Assembly: GCA_900769565.1 (NCBI GenBank)
Contig: CAAGHC010000029.1
Location: 1-17,153 of the forward strand
Direction: 5' to 3'
DNA length: 17,153 bases
Origin: Clostridia bacterium
GTDB lineage: Bacteria > Bacillota > Clostridia > Christensenellales > Borkfalkiaceae
Shown here: positions 16,333-17,153 of the stretch, piece by piece
Numbering within the stretch: the first letter of the stretch is position 1
Layout of the letters: each line of letters starts with the position of its first letter
Position numbers and translations under genes: made by a program
Notes under the pieces: generated by a model
Seen by the model: the letters and a program-made list of their open reading frames with translations, nothing else
The model's database searches: none
What the model was told of the DNA's origin: nothing

Positions 16333-16506
16333 AATAAAATATGGAAAGATACTTTTGCCTCCTATGATAATGTCAATTCAATAAAATCATTGACTAATCA
16401 TAGGGTGGCCTATTGCTATAAACCTCGAAGGGTAATCCTCATAAATAGCGTTACAGAAGATTGATTAGTCGGCTTTCTTTGAAAGCGGTTAGTTTTATCA
16501 AATTGC
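16333..16506 (-). ncRNA. Structured 5' leader of the HNH gene, candidate riboswitch-like element or partner RNA
   Basis: Transcribed from the promoter at 16541-16513 (minus). In order on the RNA: a hairpin GCTTTC-loop-GAAAGC (16486-16472), helix strand GACTAATCA (16470-16462), an internal hairpin closed by GCTAT/ATAGC (16449-16415) whose loop holds ACC-CTTCGA-GGT, and the second strand TGATTAGTC (16400-16392). A competing helix pairs CCTATGAT (16404-16397) with ATCATAGG (16368-16361), the latter overlapping the Shine-Dalgarno AGGAGG (16363-16358). An inner GTCAAT/ATTGAC stem (16394-16389 with 16377-16372) supports the second form. The two forms share bases 16397-16400 and cannot both be complete, as in a translational switch. 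It matches no riboswitch class I can name. Confidence 0.6.
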
Positions 16507-16512
16507 TAATTT

Positions 16513-16541
16513 ATTATATAATATTTTAATAAAAATTTCAA
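16513..16541 (-). promoter_or_regulatory. Promoter for the HNH leader and gene
   Basis: On the minus strand: TTGAAA (16541-16536, 5 of 6), a 17-bp spacer and a perfect TATAAT (16518-16513). The transcript would start near 16506, immediately before the structured leader. Confidence 0.8.
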
Positions 16542-16562
16542 TAATAACTGACAATATATTAA

Positions 16563-16641
16563 GAAATCTTTACTTATAAACTAACAAAACATCTAAAATC
16601 TTTACTTTTTGGCTAAAATCGGCTTTTTAAGGTAAAGATTT
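16563..16641 (+). repeat. Palindromic element copy 3 (79-bp long form)
   Basis: The core 16589-16641 and the lead GAAATCTTTACTTATAAAC (16563-16581) match copy 1. The right arm is slightly decayed (AAGGTAAAGATTT). It lies between the divergent HNH and flavoprotein promoters, 28 nt before the flavoprotein -35 and 51 nt before its TATAAT. Confidence 0.85.
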
Positions 16642-16669
16642 TTGTTTTTAAAGGTAATATTAAAAACAA

Positions 16670-16698
16670 TTGAAAAATGTGGCAAAAAAAGGTATAAT
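16670..16698 (+). promoter_or_regulatory. Promoter for the flavoprotein gene
   Basis: TTGAAA (16670-16675), a 17-bp spacer and a perfect TATAAT (16693-16698). This is a strong sigma-A-type match, about 22 nt before the start codon, so the leader is short. Confidence 0.8.
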
Positions 16699-16719
16699 AT
16701 AGTAAAGGAGATATGAGTT

Positions 16720-17153
16720 ATGAAAATTGTAATCGTGGGTGGGGTTGCAGGTGGTGCAACTGCCGCAGCAAGAATAAGAAGACTCAACGAACACGCAGAA
16801 ATTATTATTTTTGAGCGTTCGGGTTTTATTTCATACGCAAACTGTGGTTTGCCGTATTATATCGGTGGCGTTATTGAAGATAAGGAAGATTTGACACTTC
16901 AAACCCCCGAAAGCTTTTATCGCCGTTTTCGAATCGTGGCAAAAGTTAATCACGAAGTAACCGATATTGACGTGCAAAATAAAACCGTCCACGTTACTGA
17001 TTTGAAGACGGGAACGAGTTTTACGGAAACTTACGATAAACTCATTTTATCACCCGGTGCAAAACCGATTTTGCCAGATTTCTATACTGAAAACGAAAGG
17101 ACTTTCACACTTCGCACGGTAGAAGATACGCTTAAAATTCGCGCCTTTGTAGA
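16720..17153 (+). CDS. CoA-disulfide reductase / NADH oxidase-like flavoprotein, 3' part beyond the window
   Basis: This is the first 144 codons of a pyridine-nucleotide-disulfide oxidoreductase that binds FAD. The N-terminal dinucleotide-binding motif is a GxxxGG variant (MKIVIVGGVAGGATAAARIR), followed by IIIFERSGFISYANCGLPYY with the single redox Cys at residue 42, which is the hallmark of CoA-disulfide reductases and water-forming NADH oxidases. ILSPGAKPILPDF is the usual ATG-like motif later in the FAD domain. AAGGAG (16705-16710) is 9 nt before ATG 16720; an earlier ATG at 16713 is in another frame. Such proteins handle low-molecular-weight disulfides, persulfides or oxygen stress. Some members are longer and carry rhodanese or TusA domains, which the truncated view cannot exclude. 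Confidence 0.88.
   Translation, partial: MKIVIVGGVAGGATAAARIRRLNEHAEIIIFERSGFISYANCGLPYYIGGVIEDKEDLTLQTPESFYRRFRIVAKVNHEVTDIDVQNKTVHVTDLKTGTSFTETYDKLILSPGAKPILPDFYTENERTFTLRTVEDTLKIRAFV

Noticed and set aside
15385..16506. IscB with HEARO/omega RNA
   Set aside because: The layout is similar (RNA ahead of an HNH gene), but the protein has no RuvC motifs or bridge helix and its HNH domain is N-terminal.
16333..16506. Group I or group II intron remnant, or a known riboswitch class (TPP, SAM, purine, cobalamin, fluoride, guanidine, preQ1)
   Set aside because: No domain V-like hairpin, no recognisable group I core, and none of the conserved sequences of those aptamers could be matched by eye.
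13083..16641. The three repeats as a CRISPR array
   Set aside because: Copies are more than 1 kb apart with genes between them, and there are no cas genes.

Overview
The window is about 17 kb of AT-rich DNA, most likely from a gut-type low-GC Clostridia. That placement is an inference: the lipoprotein and ABC-importer styles, the GPH transporter plus cytoplasmic GH2 pairing, strong AAGGAG ribosome binding sites and sigma-A-like promoters all fit, but there is no rRNA or marker gene to fix the taxon.

Positions 1-7158 (+) form one carbohydrate-uptake operon: a signal-peptide protein made of three related modules plus a bacterial Ig-like domain and a C-terminal anchor; a lipoprotein solute-binding protein; two ABC sugar permeases (no ATPase, so a shared one elsewhere is presumed); and a heparinase II/III-like lyase. 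The second permease and the lyase are joined by what looks like a deletion: the permease loses its normal C-terminus, the lyase loses its N-terminus, and the two frames overlap. A bidirectional hairpin terminator separates this block from a convergent AraC-family regulator (7215-8441, -).

Positions 8442-12365 hold the divergent partner of the regulator: a GPH-family sugar:cation symporter and a cytoplasmic GH2 beta-galactosidase-like enzyme, ending in a strong terminator. The two divergent promoters overlap at their -35 boxes and sit on a 21-bp imperfect palindrome, so one regulator could control both directions. Together these genes suggest capture of an oligosaccharide at the surface, import by ABC and GPH routes, and intracellular cleavage by GH2, possibly with the lyase.

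Positions 12366-17153 are a mosaic. A 5'-truncated EamA/DMT transporter directly follows the GH2 terminator, then comes a gene-poor stretch full of AT-rich inverted repeats. Next are a lipoprotein built of InlB-type and BspA-type leucine-rich repeats (+), and convergent to it an HNH-nuclease-domain protein (-). The HNH gene is preceded by its own strong promoter and a roughly 175-nt structured leader whose helices are mutually exclusive, one of which hides the only strong Shine-Dalgarno sequence. The window closes with the start of a CoA-disulfide-reductase-like flavoprotein (+).

Three copies of a 53-bp palindromic element lie around the lipoprotein and HNH genes. Two of them belong to a longer 79-bp unit placed at almost the same distance (51-52 nt) upstream of a TATAAT box. 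The most interesting candidates here are the RNA-plus-HNH unit, the promoter-linked palindromic element, and the triplicated surface module.
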